A stretch of DNA of 64,000 bases, taken from assembly GCA_021771715.1 (NCBI GenBank), contig JAETOO010000001.1, forward strand, positions 62,001-126,000, in the 5' to 3' direction. The stretch's first letter is position 1, and each line of letters starts with the position of its first letter. Shown here piece after piece: positions 35,332 to 44,191 of the stretch. The stretch comes from Oscillospiraceae bacterium. Lineage in GTDB: Bacteria; Bacillota; Clostridia; Lachnospirales; Lachnospiraceae. A program made the translations under genes and the position numbers. The notes beneath the pieces were generated by a model that saw only the letters and a list, made by a program, of their open reading frames with translations, ran no database searches and was not told where the DNA came from.

Positions 35332-35580
35332 CTGTCATTCCCCTTTCTTCAAGCCAGAAAGCAACGTTTCGTTGCATTCCTTTGTTTCTTGTATTCGTTT
35401 TGTGGCACTTACAGATATTTCCAAAAGAAGTTGCTATAATCAGAGCTGCGTGGTCAGAACACCAGAGATCCTTTTCCATTCTTGACCGGAAGGCTGGCCT
35501 TTGGGGCCGGCAAATCTCCGTCAAGCGAAATCGGATCGTGGCATTTTCTCGCTTTATCAATGTTTATGGAGGAGATCCGT

Positions 35581-35922
35581 ATGGGATGCGCTTTTTTCAC
35601 CAAGCAAATTCGCACACTTCGCAAAAAGGCCGGATACACACAGGAGGATGTGAGCCGTCTGCTGAACATTCAGCGTCAGACCTATTGCAATTACGAAAAC
35701 GGCACGCGCATGCCGCCGCTCGAAATCATCATCGCACTGGCTGAGGTATACCAGATTTCCGTGGACGCCCTTGTCCGCGAGACACCCGAGGAACATCCAG
35801 CCGTCTCCCCGACGCCAAGCACGGCGGAGGCGAAGCTGTTACATGATTTTTCCTCCCTCTCCTCGCCGAAGCAGAAAGAGGTGTTTGAATTTATCCAGTT
35901 TAAAAAGCAGCTTCCTGACTAA
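35581..35922 (+). CDS. XRE family transcriptional regulator
   Basis: A 113-aa Cro/CI-type DNA-binding protein. The helix-turn-helix is in residues 8-60 (IRTLRKKAGYTQEDVSRLLN, QTYCNYENGTRMPPLEIIIALAEVYQISVDALV). A short C-terminal tail ends LSSPKQKEVFEFIQFKKQ. The ATG at 35581 was preferred because GGAGGAG lies 6 nt upstream; that site itself overlaps an earlier in-frame ATG at 35566. Target unknown; it may control its divergent small neighbour. Confidence 0.88.
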   Translation: MGCAFFTKQIRTLRKKAGYTQEDVSRLLNIQRQTYCNYENGTRMPPLEIIIALAEVYQISVDALVRETPEEHPAVSPTPSTAEAKLLHDFSSLSSPKQKEVFEFIQFKKQLPD

Positions 35923-36065
35923 GCTCTCTTTGCAAAAATAAAGCCATCTTTTATATTATACTCACACTGTTTTCTTATGGCAATATGTATGTTTGCATTT
36001 ACAATGACACGTTTTGTTTCGTTTTTCCTTTGGGCATACTAAACTATAGCAAAGGAGGAATTGAA

Positions 36066-36305
36066 ATGACTGATAAACGTGAGAAACAGTATCGGGAGCT
36101 CGGGCTCACCATCGCCTATTACCGGAAAATGCGCGGCATCACCCAGCTTCAGCTCGCCGAATATGTAAATGTAAGCCGCACCCACATCAGCAATCTTGAG
36201 GCACCGAACATGCCCACTTCCATTTCTCTTGACAAGCTATTTGATATTGCCGATGCACTGGACGTGCCAATCTGTAAACTGTTCGAGTTCCGGGACAAGA
36301 TTTGA
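36066..36305 (+). CDS. Small XRE family transcriptional regulator
   Basis: A 79-aa protein that is almost only a Cro/CI helix-turn-helix (TIAYYRKMRGITQLQLAEYVNVSRTHISNLE). AAAGGAGGA lies before the ATG. Such single-domain regulators often govern mobile or stress genes. Its target is not evident. It lies 143 nt after another XRE gene on the same strand. Confidence 0.88.
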   Translation: MTDKREKQYRELGLTIAYYRKMRGITQLQLAEYVNVSRTHISNLEAPNMPTSISLDKLFDIADALDVPICKLFEFRDKI

Positions 36306-36385
36306 TTGATCCGATGAGCCTTCCTATTTCAGATAGAAAACGAGGCCGGGAGTCCGTATTCAGATTCCTGGCCTGTAAGCGTATA

Positions 36386-36424
36386 ATAAAAAAGATAGAA
36401 GCATTACGGATAACACTTCTATCT
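36386..36424 (-). terminator. Terminator of the rpsF-ssb-rpsR operon
   Basis: A 9-bp perfect stem AGATAGAAG (36393-36401)/CTTCTATCT (36416-36424). On the minus strand it is followed by TTTTTTATTATA. It lies 60 nt after the rpsR stop codon. Confidence 0.85.
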
Positions 36425-36484
36425 CTTCCTCTCACGCTATAACATTACAGACCATTCCGTCTCTATGCCCATACGGCACGGCAA

Positions 36485-36748
36485 TTAGTCCTGAACGTAC
36501 GGCATAAGCGCAACGTGACGTGCTCTCTTGATCGCTACAGTCAGCGCTCTCTGATGCTTTGCACAGTTGCCCGTGATTCTTCTCGGAAGGATCTTGCCTC
36601 TCTCGGAGACGTATCTCTTCAGCTTGTTTACGTCCTTGTAATCGATCTCGTTGTTCTCCTTGCCACAGAACACGCAAACTTTCTTTCTTCTGCGGATGCC
36701 GCCTCTTCTCTTCATCGGGGCATCGCCTCTGTCCTTATTGAATGCCAT
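36485..36748 (-). CDS. rpsR: 30S ribosomal protein S18
   Basis: An 87-aa basic protein. Typical features: [21 protein letters not shown] near the N-terminus, then [41 protein letters not shown]. The cysteines fit a zinc-binding (C+) S18. Last gene of the rpsF-ssb-rpsR operon, with 25 nt after ssb. Confidence 0.98.
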   Translation of the reverse strand: MAFNKDRGDAPMKRRGGIRRRKKVCVFCGKENNEIDYKDVNKLKRYVSERGKILPRRITGNCAKHQRALTVAIKRARHVALMPYVQD

Positions 36749-36773
36749 CGCCTATTCCTCCTGCATTATAATC

Positions 36774-37259
36774 TTAGTTGAACGGAAGCTCTTCGTCAAT
36801 TCCGTCCGGAATATTCATAAATCCGTCCGCGGACGATGCCTGGCTCGGTGCAGGCATCGGAGAAGCCGCCATCGGTGACGGGGACGGCGCCGACTGGCGC
36901 ATCATACCTCCGTTGCCTGCCGAAGCTGCCTTGCTCTCCGCAAACTCCTGATCCTCTACCACGACATCCGTCGTGTATACCTTCTGGCCATCCCGGTTCG
37001 TGTAGCTGCCGGTCTGAATACGGCCGGTGACCACGATCTTCGTCCCCTGATGGAGATACCGCTCCGCAAACTCCGCGCTCTTGCCAAATGCGACACAGCC
37101 GATAAAATCCGCATTGGAATTGGAATTCGCATCGCCGTCACGGCGAAATCTGCGGTCTACAGCCAGCGTATATCTGGCAATCGCCATAGAGCTGTCCCCT
37201 GCGGAATACCGCACCTCGGGGTCTCTGGTTAAACGTCCCATTAAGATGACTTTATTCAT
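36774..37259 (-). CDS. ssb: Single-stranded DNA-binding protein
   Basis: A 161-aa SSB. The N-terminal OB fold (MNKVILMGRLTRDPEVRYSAGDSSMAIARYTLAV) is followed by a Gly/Met/Pro/Ser-rich disordered linker and the acidic tip DGIDEELPFN, which recruits replication and repair partners. It sits between the genes for S6 and S18, its usual place in Firmicutes. Confidence 0.98.
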   Translation of the reverse strand: MNKVILMGRLTRDPEVRYSAGDSSMAIARYTLAVDRRFRRDGDANSNSNADFIGCVAFGKSAEFAERYLHQGTKIVVTGRIQTGSYTNRDGQKVYTTDVVVEDQEFAESKAASAGNGGMMRQSAPSPSPMAASPMPAPSQASSADGFMNIPDGIDEELPFN

Positions 37260-37278
37260 TCTATCTCCTCTTTTCTAT

Positions 37279-37566
37279 CTATGCATCCTGTCTAACGCAT
37301 AAATATCTGATGACATTCTCCATGATCCGGACACGTCTCTCGACCTCTGCCGGGCATGCTGCATCAGCCTCGAAGCGAACGAAATAGTAAAATCCTTCAC
37401 GCATTTTCTGGATTTCATAAGCGAGCTTTCTCTTGCCCCACTCGTCTACCTCTGTTACAGTGCCGCCAAAACGGACAATGTACTCTTTCACCTTCTCGAT
37501 CGTAGCGGCTCTGTCCTCGTCCTCAAGCTTTGCGCTGACAACCACTGCTAACTCATACTTGTTCAT
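37279..37566 (-). CDS. rpsF: 30S ribosomal protein S6
   Basis: A 95-aa protein, MNKYELAVVVSAKLEDEDRA..., with the conserved EVDEWGKRKLAYEIQK and GFYYFVRFEAD segments. The ATG at 37566 has AAGGAGGTG upstream. An in-frame extension to 37692 would cross the predicted promoter and was discarded. First gene of the operon. Confidence 0.98.
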   Translation of the reverse strand: MNKYELAVVVSAKLEDEDRAATIEKVKEYIVRFGGTVTEVDEWGKRKLAYEIQKMREGFYYFVRFEADAACPAEVERRVRIMENVIRYLCVRQDA

Positions 37567-37592
37567 GCTTTCGCACCTCCTTATGGTCTCTG

Positions 37593-37614
37593 GCCCCCTT
37601 ACCTGGAAGGGAGC
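37593..37614 (-). promoter_or_regulatory. Candidate rpsF leader hairpin
   Basis: In the ~65-nt leader of rpsF, GCTCCCTT (37607-37614, minus strand) pairs with AAGGGGGC (37593-37600), one G-U, loop CCAGGT. Bacterial S6 operons are often autoregulated by an S6:S18-binding leader RNA, and this is in the right place. I could not match the conserved core with confidence. Confidence 0.3.
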
Positions 37615-37639
37615 AAGGAAAAATATATCACGGAGAACT

Positions 37640-37668
37640 ATGATACCATAAATTTCTGCAGCTGGCAA
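37640..37668 (-). promoter_or_regulatory. Promoter of the rpsF-ssb-rpsR operon
   Basis: On the minus strand, TTGCCA (37663-37668) and TATCAT (37640-37645) are separated by 17 bp, with a TGG extended -10 context. It lies about 75 nt before the rpsF ATG. Confidence 0.7.
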
Positions 37669-37740
37669 GCGGATTTTGCGCCTTTTTGGCAAAAAATTCC
37701 GGTTTTTCCTGGATTTTTCGGGAGCAATTCTCCGTGCGTC

Positions 37741-37938
37741 TCACGCTTTCTTCTCCCCCGACGCGCTGCGCAGCCCGCGCGTGTTCTTCTCGACAAGCCG
37801 GCGCGCCACCATGATCTGGTGGCCGCAGCCGCAGCACTTGAGGCGGAAGTCGGCGCCCACCCGCAGGATCTCCCACTCCTGGCTCCCGCAGGGATGCTTC
37901 TTCTTCAGCTTGACAATATCACTTACCTCGTATTCCAT
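37741..37938 (-). CDS. DUF951 family protein
   Basis: A 65-aa protein of the DUF951 family: MEYEVSDIVKLKKKHPCGSQEWEILRVGAD then LKCCGCGHQIMVARR. The Cys/His pattern (HPCG, CCGCGH) suggests a small zinc-binding fold. Widespread in Firmicutes, with no established function. It starts 4 nt after the sirtuin gene and so is likely co-translated with it. Confidence 0.92.
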   Translation of the reverse strand: MEYEVSDIVKLKKKHPCGSQEWEILRVGADFRLKCCGCGHQIMVARRLVEKNTRGLRSASGEKKA

Positions 37939-37942
37939 CGTC

Positions 37943-38683
37943 CTACCTCCCGGCCTCCTCGATCCGAAGCCCTCCGAGCACCTCCCCGATGCTCTCTGAG
38001 ATCAGCAGATCCGCCTGCCGATCGCGCGGCGTCGGGGATTTGTTGATCACCACCAGATACTTTCCGCGGAAATAGTCGATCAATCCCGCAGCCGGATAGA
38101 CGGCCAGCGAGGTGCCCCCGATGATCAGGGCGTCCGCCCGGGAAATGTAGCGTATGGACTCCTGGATCGTCTTCGTGTCGAGCCCCTCCTCGTAGAGCAC
38201 GACATCCGGCTTGATCGTGCCGCCGCACTCGCACCGCGGGACCTCCCCGTCCCTGTGCAGCAGGTCACTGGCGTCATAAAATTTCCCGCACCGCTGGCAG
38301 TAGTTCCGGTGGATGCTGCCGTGCAGCTCGAGCACCACCTTGCTCCCGGCCTTCTGGTGAAGCCCGTCGATGTTCTGCGTCACAACCGCCGACAGCCTGC
38401 CCTTCTGCTCCATCTCCGCCAGCTTCCTGTGCGCCGCGTTCGGCTCTGCGTCGGTGATCAGCATCTTGTCCTTGTAGAACCGATAAAACTCCTTCGTGTT
38501 CCGCACGAAAAAGGTATGGCTCAGGATCGTCTCAGGAGGATACGCATACTTCATATGGTACAGCCCGTCCACGCTCCGAAAGTCCGGGATCCCGCTCTCC
38601 GTCGAGACGCCGGCTCCCCCGAAAAATACCATGTTCCTGCACTCGTCGACAATCTCCTGCAGTCTTTCTCTGTTTTCCTCCAT
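37943..38683 (-). CDS. cobB: NAD-dependent protein deacylase, sirtuin family
   Basis: A 246-aa Sir2-type enzyme. NAD-binding GAGVSTESGIPDFRS, catalytic TQNIDGLHQKAG and the His in ELHGSIH are present. A four-cysteine zinc site (YCQRCGKFYDASDLL...PRCECGG) and C-terminal GTSLAVYPAAGL and VVINKSPTPRD follow. It removes acyl groups from lysines in the cytoplasm. It lies between sortase B and DUF951 on the same strand. Confidence 0.95.
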   Translation of the reverse strand: MEENRERLQEIVDECRNMVFFGGAGVSTESGIPDFRSVDGLYHMKYAYPPETILSHTFFVRNTKEFYRFYKDKMLITDAEPNAAHRKLAEMEQKGRLSAVVTQNIDGLHQKAGSKVVLELHGSIHRNYCQRCGKFYDASDLLHRDGEVPRCECGGTIKPDVVLYEEGLDTKTIQESIRYISRADALIIGGTSLAVYPAAGLIDYFRGKYLVVINKSPTPRDRQADLLISESIGEVLGGLRIEEAGR

Positions 38684-38709
38684 AAACGCTCACTCCTCTC
38701 CCTATCCCG

Positions 38710-39582
38710 TCACTCATTGATCGCCGCGTACTTCTGCACCAGCTTGCCCATCACCACAAACCGGGTCGAATCATCCCCGGTGCACGTCGAGAGCGTCACG
38801 ATGCGGTCGTCCCGCGTCACCGACACGTCCTGATTCTCCACGACGGAATTCTGGAACGCCCGGTTGACGAACTCGTTGAACTCCTCATCCGTAAACGCAG
38901 TCTGGTACGTCAGCCCCGTCTTGCTCACGACGGAAGCCGAGAAGATCCGGTACTGGTAAATCAGATCCGGCGTGAAAATCCAGAAATATTTGCTGATCGC
39001 AAAGGTCTCCGGCTCATTGAACTTCTTCAGCTTGCCGAACATCGAGCCGTTCTTCATGTTGTGCCCGTACACGATCGTGTTCTCGTCGGTCAAGTCCCTG
39101 CTGTTGTCACAGTTCACAAACAGGCAGCCCGCAAAATTGTCCGTCTTCTCGAACGTCCTGTGCAGATAGAAATCATTGTCCTCCGCCTGCACGACGGGGT
39201 AAGAGATGTCCAGCGCCCGGATGCGCAGCCACCCCACAATGTCTGTATTCACAGCCAGCAGCTCGTCAAAATTGATCGGGTTGCGCATCGTCGGAAGCGA
39301 GATCTCCTCCCCGCCCTCGACGACCGTCTTCACCTCACGCCCTGCGATGGACTGCAGCGCATTGTCGTCCTCGAGCGCATCCAGATCCTCCGCGCCCCCG
39401 TCCTTGTCATCCGCCGCGTAGCTGCTCTCCAGGTTGTCATACTCGTCGGAGCTCTTCTTGTATTCCTTGTAAAAGCCGTACAGCGTCCACCCGGAATAAA
39501 GAAATACGCCAAGCGCAAGCATCATCACGATAAAACGGATCACATCTCCGAATGTGTGCCTTCTCTTTTTTCCTCTGCTCAT
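38710..39582 (-). CDS. srtB: Class B sortase
   Basis: A 290-aa transpeptidase with a single N-terminal membrane anchor (IRFIVMMLALGVFLYSGWTLYGF, about 14-36) and an acidic linker. The catalytic domain has the His in TIVYGHNMKNGSMFG and the Cys in TLSTCTGDDSTRFVVMGK, with the conserved Arg following. Class B sortases anchor specific surface proteins (often NPQTN-like signals). No substrate with such a signal is encoded in the window. It follows a two-component system by 12 nt. Confidence 0.94.
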   Translation of the reverse strand: MSRGKKRRHTFGDVIRFIVMMLALGVFLYSGWTLYGFYKEYKKSSDEYDNLESSYAADDKDGGAEDLDALEDDNALQSIAGREVKTVVEGGEEISLPTMRNPINFDELLAVNTDIVGWLRIRALDISYPVVQAEDNDFYLHRTFEKTDNFAGCLFVNCDNSRDLTDENTIVYGHNMKNGSMFGKLKKFNEPETFAISKYFWIFTPDLIYQYRIFSASVVSKTGLTYQTAFTDEEFNEFVNRAFQNSVVENQDVSVTRDDRIVTLSTCTGDDSTRFVVMGKLVQKYAAINE

Positions 39583-39594
39583 CCTGCCCCTCCT

Positions 39595-40761
39595 TTATTT
39601 ATGCCGCCGGCCGCGCGCCTTGCCCGTCTCCGGCTGCCGGTCGTTCGGCAGCGTCACGATAAAGCGCGTGTTCTTGCTGTCGCTCGTCGCCGAGATCGTG
39701 CCGCCGTGCAGTGTCACGATCTGCTTCGCGATCGCAAGTCCCAGCCCTGCGCCGCCCGTGTCACTCGAGCGCGCGTCGTCCGCGCGGTAAAACCGCTCAA
39801 AAATCATCTCCAGCTTCTTCTGCGGAATCTGCGGCCCCTCATTTGTAAAAATAATGGTCGTCCTCCCGTTCCCGCCGCGCGCCTGGATCAGGATCTGTGT
39901 GTTCTCGTAGCCGTACGCGGCCGCGTTCCGCAGCAGATTGTCGAAGACGCGGGCCAGCTTGTCCGGGTCGCCCTGCACCATGAGGTCCTCCTCGGCGTCC
40001 ACGGCACACGTCATCCCCTTCGCGCTCAGCACGCCGTAGCTCTCATCCGCCACCTGCTCCAGAAAAATCGACAGGTTCATCTCTTTTTTCTCGAGCACGA
40101 AGTCCTGCAGATTGAACCGCGTAATATCAAAAAACTCGTTGATGAGCTCTTCCAGGCGGTACGCCTTCTCCAGCGTGATGTGCGTATATTTCGCCCGCTC
40201 GGCCGCCGACATGTCCGGCTGCTCGTCGAGCATGGCCAGATACGCGAGCACTGAGGTCAGCGGCGTCCGAAGGTCATGCGCGAGGTACGCGACCAGCTCA
40301 TTCTTCCGCTGCTCGCTGACGGCGGCCTCCTGCTCCCTGCGAAAGAGCTCCTGCTTCACCGCGACCAGCTTCTGCGCCATCGGCGAGAGCTCCGGCGGGA
40401 GCACGATCGGCTCCTGTGAGCTGTCCATCACCTTGTCGAGCGCGCCGCTGATGTCGTCCAGATACCGCGTCATGCGCCCGATCGAGATGTAGAAAAACAG
40501 CAGAAACAGCAGGCTGAAGCCTCCCATCACCCACAGCGCCTTGTTCTCCTGGAAAATCGCGCGGTACCGGGACGCGGCCGTCCAGTAATCCGTCCCGAAC
40601 ATCCGCATCACCAGGCCGACGACAAACTCCGCAAACACATCCTGAAAAAAACCGTCCACCACAAAGGTCATCAGCCCGTACCCGACCGCGGCCGCCAGCA
40701 GCGCAATCAGCAGCGTCCGGGCCAGGATCGTCCGTTTCAGCTTTCGATAATTATTTTTCAA
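39595..40761 (-). CDS. Sensor histidine kinase (VanS-like)
   Basis: A 388-aa membrane sensor. Two helices (about 10-33 and 73-93) flank a short extracytoplasmic loop. A HAMP-like linker and the H-box AHDLRTPLTSVLAYL come next. The N-box (VFDNLLRNAAAYG), G1 (GGAGLGLAIAKQIV) and the end of the ATPase domain (NTRFIVTLP) are present. It overlaps the response-regulator gene by 11 bp. VanS-like kinases sense envelope stress or cell-wall antibiotics in some cases. No van ligase genes are present here, so no resistance role is inferred. Confidence 0.94.
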   Translation of the reverse strand: MKNNYRKLKRTILARTLLIALLAAAVGYGLMTFVVDGFFQDVFAEFVVGLVMRMFGTDYWTAASRYRAIFQENKALWVMGGFSLLFLLFFYISIGRMTRYLDDISGALDKVMDSSQEPIVLPPELSPMAQKLVAVKQELFRREQEAAVSEQRKNELVAYLAHDLRTPLTSVLAYLAMLDEQPDMSAAERAKYTHITLEKAYRLEELINEFFDITRFNLQDFVLEKKEMNLSIFLEQVADESYGVLSAKGMTCAVDAEEDLMVQGDPDKLARVFDNLLRNAAAYGYENTQILIQARGGNGRTTIIFTNEGPQIPQKKLEMIFERFYRADDARSSDTGGAGLGLAIAKQIVTLHGGTISATSDSKNTRFIVTLPNDRQPETGKARGRRHK

Positions 40762-41449
40762 CCTTATATCCTACTCCCCATACCGTCTTGATAAAGTCGC
40801 TCTTGCGCCTGCCGTCGCCCATCTTCTCGCGCAGGTGACGGATGTGCACCATGACGGTATTATTGCTGTTTTTAAAGTATTTTTCCTTCCAGATCTGCTC
40901 AAAGAGCTGCTCTGAGCTGATCACCTTCCCGCGGTTCTCGCAGAGGAGCCACAGGATGTCAAACTCAATCGGGGTCAGCATGAGCGCCTTCTCATTGTAG
41001 GTGCACTCGTGCGTGTCACGGTTCATCACCAGCCCCGCAAAATCAATCATGTTTTCGTTCTGTGTCTTTACGCTGTCGTTGTACTTCGTGTATCTGCGCA
41101 GCTGCGCTTTCACCCGCGCAACCAGCTCGAGCGGATTGAACGGCTTCGCTATGTAGTCGTCCGCCCCCAGCGTCAGCCCGGTAATCTTGTCGACCGACTC
41201 CGTCTTCGCCGTCAGCATGATCACCGGAAAGCGATGCTTCTCCCTCATCTTCTGCAGCACGCGGAAGCCGTCGATGTCCGGCAGCATCACGTCCAGCAGT
41301 GCGAGCTCCGGCGGAGCCTGCTCCACGAGCTCGAGCGCCCTCGCCCCGGTGTACGCCACCTCCACCTCATAGCCCTCGTTTCGGAGGTACAGCGCAATCA
41401 CCTCCGCGATCTCTTTCTCATCATCCAGCACCAAAATTCGGTTACTCAT
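40751..41449 (-). CDS. OmpR/PhoB family response regulator (VanR-like)
   Basis: A 232-aa regulator. Receiver domain residues 1-120 with the phospho-acceptor Asp in LALLDVMLPDIDGF (about residue 54), Thr/Lys positions in MLTAKTE and DDYIAKPFNPLEL. The C-terminal winged helix (LTPIEFDILWLLCENRGKVISSEQLFEQIW...VMVHIRHLREKMG) is complete. It forms a pair with the kinase encoded immediately downstream. A 12-bp GC-rich hairpin (41468-41500) sits just upstream of its ribosome-binding site. Confidence 0.96.
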   Translation of the reverse strand: MSNRILVLDDEKEIAEVIALYLRNEGYEVEVAYTGARALELVEQAPPELALLDVMLPDIDGFRVLQKMREKHRFPVIMLTAKTESVDKITGLTLGADDYIAKPFNPLELVARVKAQLRRYTKYNDSVKTQNENMIDFAGLVMNRDTHECTYNEKALMLTPIEFDILWLLCENRGKVISSEQLFEQIWKEKYFKNSNNTVMVHIRHLREKMGDGRRKSDFIKTVWGVGYKVEK

Positions 41450-41817
41450 CCTTCATCTCCTGTATGCCCGCCGCGCGGCTGCATTTGGCCGCGCAGGCGG
41501 ACGTACCTATTACAATTACCTCTTTTATGATCCGTTGTGATTCCGTTTTCACTGCAGTTCTTTTTCGCTCTGAATCATCTTTTGCTATCTATCGTTCTGC
41601 TGCGGTCACAGTTTCTCTTCCGGTACCATTCGTTCTGCTTCGATCACAACACGCTTCTGTCGTAGTCTCGCTTCAGCCACGATTCGTTTTCTGCTGTGAT
41701 TTTGTTGCACCCTCAGTCCGGTCTTCACTGCTGTTTCATTTCAGTCGTAATCCAGTCTTCGCCGCCATTCCGTTTCAGTGGCGGTTCCTGTTCCGCTGCG
41801 GTTGCGCTTCGACCAGC
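41450..41817 (-). other. Purine-rich quasi-repetitive spacer between asnS and the response regulator
   Basis: 368 nt without a credible gene. On the minus strand it is rich in A and G and made of a loosely repeated ~20-25-nt theme (GAAACGG-AT, CAGCAGAACGA, CTGAAGCGAGACTACGACAG). Near the regulator a strong hairpin CCGCCGCGCGGC/GCCGCGCAGGCGG (41468-41479/41488-41500, one bulged A) lies shortly before the ribosome-binding site. No U-tract follows, so it is not an ordinary terminator. Confidence 0.5.
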
Positions 41818-43206
41818 TCACTCGCAGTTGCCGACTGTGCGCGGGTAAGGAAGCACATCGCGGATGTTCGACATGCCGGTCAGGTACATGACGCACCGCT
41901 CAAAGCCCAGGCCGAAGCCCGCGTGGCGCGTGGAGCCGTATTTGCGCAGGTCCATATAATACTTGTAGTCGTCGGCCCGCATCCCGAGCTCCTGGATCCG
42001 CGCTGCCAGCCTGTCGTAATCGTCCTCTCTCTGGCTGCCGCCGATGATCTCGCCGATTCCCGGCACGAGGCAGTCCATCGCCGCCACCGTCCGGCCGTCC
42101 TCGTTCAGCTTCATATAAAATGCCTTGATCTCCTTCGGGTAGTCTGTCACGAAGAGCGGGCGCTTGTAGATCTGCTCGGTCAGGTAGCGCTCATGCTCCG
42201 TCTGCAGGTCACAGCCCCACGATACCTTGTACTCGAACTTGTCGTTGTGCTTCTCGAGGATCTCGATCGCCTCCGTGTACGTCACATGGCCGAACTCCGA
42301 ATTCAGCACGTGGTTCAGCCGGTCGATCAGCCCCTTGTCCACGAAGGAGTTGAAGAAATTCATCTCCTCCGGCGCATGTTCGAGCACGTAGCGGATCAGA
42401 TACTTGATCATGTCCTCCGCCAGCCGCATATCGTCATTCAGATCCGCGAACGCGATTTCCGGCTCGATCATCCAGAACTCCGCCGCATGGCGCGCCGTGT
42501 TGGAATTCTCCGCGCGGAAGGTCGGCCCGAAAGTGTAGACATTGCGGAAGGCCTGCGCGAACGTCTCGACGTCAAGCTGTCCACTGACCGTCAGGTTCGT
42601 CATCTTCCCGAAGAAATCCTGTGCGTAGTCGACCTTCCCATCCTTGTCCCGTGGGATGTCATTCAGATCCATCGTCGTCACCTGGAACATCTCGCCTGCG
42701 CCCTCGCAGTCGCTCCCGGTGATGATCGGCGTGTGCACGTAGACAAAGCCCCGCTCCTGGAAAAATTTGTGGATCGCGTATGCGATCAGCGAGCGCACGC
42801 GGAACACGGCCTGGAAAGTATTCGTACGCGGACGCAGGTGCGGCACCGTGCGCAGGTACTCCAGGGAGTGGCGCTTCTTCTGCATCGGATAGTCCGGCGT
42901 CGACGCGCCCTCGACCTCCACGCTCTGCGCCTGGATCTCAAACGGCTGCTTCGCATTCGGCGTCGCGACGAGCGTCCCCTTGACGATGATCGCCGCTCCC
43001 ACATTCAGCTTGCAGATATCCGCAAAATTCGGGAGGGTGTCGGAGTATACAATCTGTAAGGTCTCAAAAAACGTACCGTCGTGCAGCACGATAAAACCAA
43101 AGGTCTTCGAGTCACGGATGCTGCGCACCCAGCCGCCGACCGTGATCTCCTTGCCGAGATACACGTCGGTGTCATGATAAAGCTCTTTTACTGTAGTAAA
43201 TCCCAT
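41818..43206 (-). CDS. asnS: Asparaginyl-tRNA synthetase
   Basis: A 462-aa class IIb synthetase. The N-terminal OB-fold anticodon-binding domain ([26 protein letters not shown]) is followed by class II motif 2 ([26 protein letters not shown]) and motif 3 ([22 protein letters not shown]), ending in [15 protein letters not shown]. The RHA-type tail and the insertion pattern fit AsnRS rather than AspRS. No T-box leader was found upstream. It is divergent from the sigma factor gene. Confidence 0.97.
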   Translation of the reverse strand: MGFTTVKELYHDTDVYLGKEITVGGWVRSIRDSKTFGFIVLHDGTFFETLQIVYSDTLPNFADICKLNVGAAIIVKGTLVATPNAKQPFEIQAQSVEVEGASTPDYPMQKKRHSLEYLRTVPHLRPRTNTFQAVFRVRSLIAYAIHKFFQERGFVYVHTPIITGSDCEGAGEMFQVTTMDLNDIPRDKDGKVDYAQDFFGKMTNLTVSGQLDVETFAQAFRNVYTFGPTFRAENSNTARHAAEFWMIEPEIAFADLNDDMRLAEDMIKYLIRYVLEHAPEEMNFFNSFVDKGLIDRLNHVLNSEFGHVTYTEAIEILEKHNDKFEYKVSWGCDLQTEHERYLTEQIYKRPLFVTDYPKEIKAFYMKLNEDGRTVAAMDCLVPGIGEIIGGSQREDDYDRLAARIQELGMRADDYKYYMDLRKYGSTRHAGFGLGFERCVMYLTGMSNIRDVLPYPRTVGNCE

Positions 43207-43645
43207 CGTTCTGTTCTCCTTGTATTTTTCATACGGGCGGCCGTGCCGGTTGCTTCACACACCTCAAAGCCCCATCTGTACACGGAACAGCCTGTTTGTT
43301 CCCCATTATAGCGTTTTTTAGATGGCACTGCAAGACTTTCCGCCCGTTTTCCCGATTTCCACCGCCGGATGCCTGTCTCCTCTGCGTGTTCTCATGGTCT
43401 TCGCAGTGAACGTGCAGGCCCAGATGAACTTAACGCTCATGGTTCTGTCAGTCGCTTACAGTCAAATACCCCGCTTGACAGCGCGCGAACGAAAACCGAT
43501 TTTCCCTTGTATCTCTCCCCCATCTCCACTATACTGGAACAAAAATAATTTCAGGGTGCAACAATCGGCCGCCGGACGGACACTTATGAGTAGAAGGTTA
43601 CGATGGAGGCCCCCTCGCTTTCATTTTCAGGAAAGGAGACACGCA
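43207..43645. other. Divergent intergenic region between asnS and the sigma factor gene
   Basis: 439 nt without a gene. It holds the upstream regions of both genes, but I could not place a convincing promoter pair. AGGGTGCAACAA at 43553-43564 is the exact reverse complement of TTGTTGCACCCT at 41702-41713 on the other side of asnS. No riboswitch or T-box core was recognised. Confidence 0.4.
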
Positions 43646-44149
43646 ATGAACGAAACAACGGAGCTTGTCACGCTGGCAAAGCAAGGCGACGCGCACGCCT
43701 TCTCCCGGCTCTACGCTTTCATTTACAAAGATCTGTACCGCTTTGCGGTGTACCTGCTGCAAAATACGCAGGATGCCGAGGACGCCGTCAGCGAGGCAGT
43801 TCTGGATGCCTTTGCCCGGATGTCCACCCTGCGCGATCCGGGCGCATTCAAGCACTGGATGTTCGCGATCCTGTCCGCCAAGTGCAAGCGGAAAATCCGG
43901 CAGTACACGAACGCCGACGCAGAGCTCTCGGAGGATCTGGCCGTTCCCATGCCCGATCTGAACGAGCGGCTCGACGTCCAGCACGCCTTTGCGGCGCTGC
44001 CGCGCACGGACCGGCTGATCCTCTCCTTGAACCTGTTTGCCGGATACTCTAGCCAGGAAATTGCGGAGTTGCTGGATATGAACGCGAATACCGTGCGCTC
44101 CCGGCAGAGCCGGGCACTGAAGCGGATGGAGAAGGCGCTGTGCGGATAG
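43646..44149 (+). CDS. RNA polymerase sigma-70 family factor, ECF type
   Basis: A 167-aa sigma factor. Region 2 is residues about 10-75 (FSRLYAFIYKDLYRFAVYLLQNTQDAEDAVSEAVLDAF), and region 4 about 105-165 (LPRTDRLILSLNLFAGYSSQEIAELLDMNANTVRSRQSRALKRMEKAL). I chose the ATG at 43646, preceded by GAAAGGAGA. The gene downstream, 42 nt away, encodes a membrane protein with a cytoplasmic N-terminus and a large extracellular domain, which is a plausible anti-sigma partner. A terminator follows that gene. Confidence 0.93.
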   Translation: MNETTELVTLAKQGDAHAFSRLYAFIYKDLYRFAVYLLQNTQDAEDAVSEAVLDAFARMSTLRDPGAFKHWMFAILSAKCKRKIRQYTNADAELSEDLAVPMPDLNERLDVQHAFAALPRTDRLILSLNLFAGYSSQEIAELLDMNANTVRSRQSRALKRMEKALCG

Positions 44150-44191
44150 AGTTCTGATAACTGCTATTATATATAGAAAGGAAGGTCGCTT

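Noticed and set aside
39595-41449. VanRS-like pair taken as evidence of glycopeptide resistance
   Set aside because: No D-Ala-D-Lac ligase, dehydrogenase or dipeptidase genes are nearby. Sequence similarity alone does not support the role.
41702-43564. Exact 12-bp inverted arms (TTGTTGCACCCT, AGGGTGCAACAA) flanking asnS, as if an insertion element
   Set aside because: No target duplication or transposase. The motif is a variant of the stem sequence found in several hairpins of the window, so chance or repeat debris is more likely.
43207-43645. Possible T-box leader upstream of asnS
   Set aside because: No TGGNACCGCG-type antiterminator sequence on the minus strand and no terminator hairpin next to the gene.
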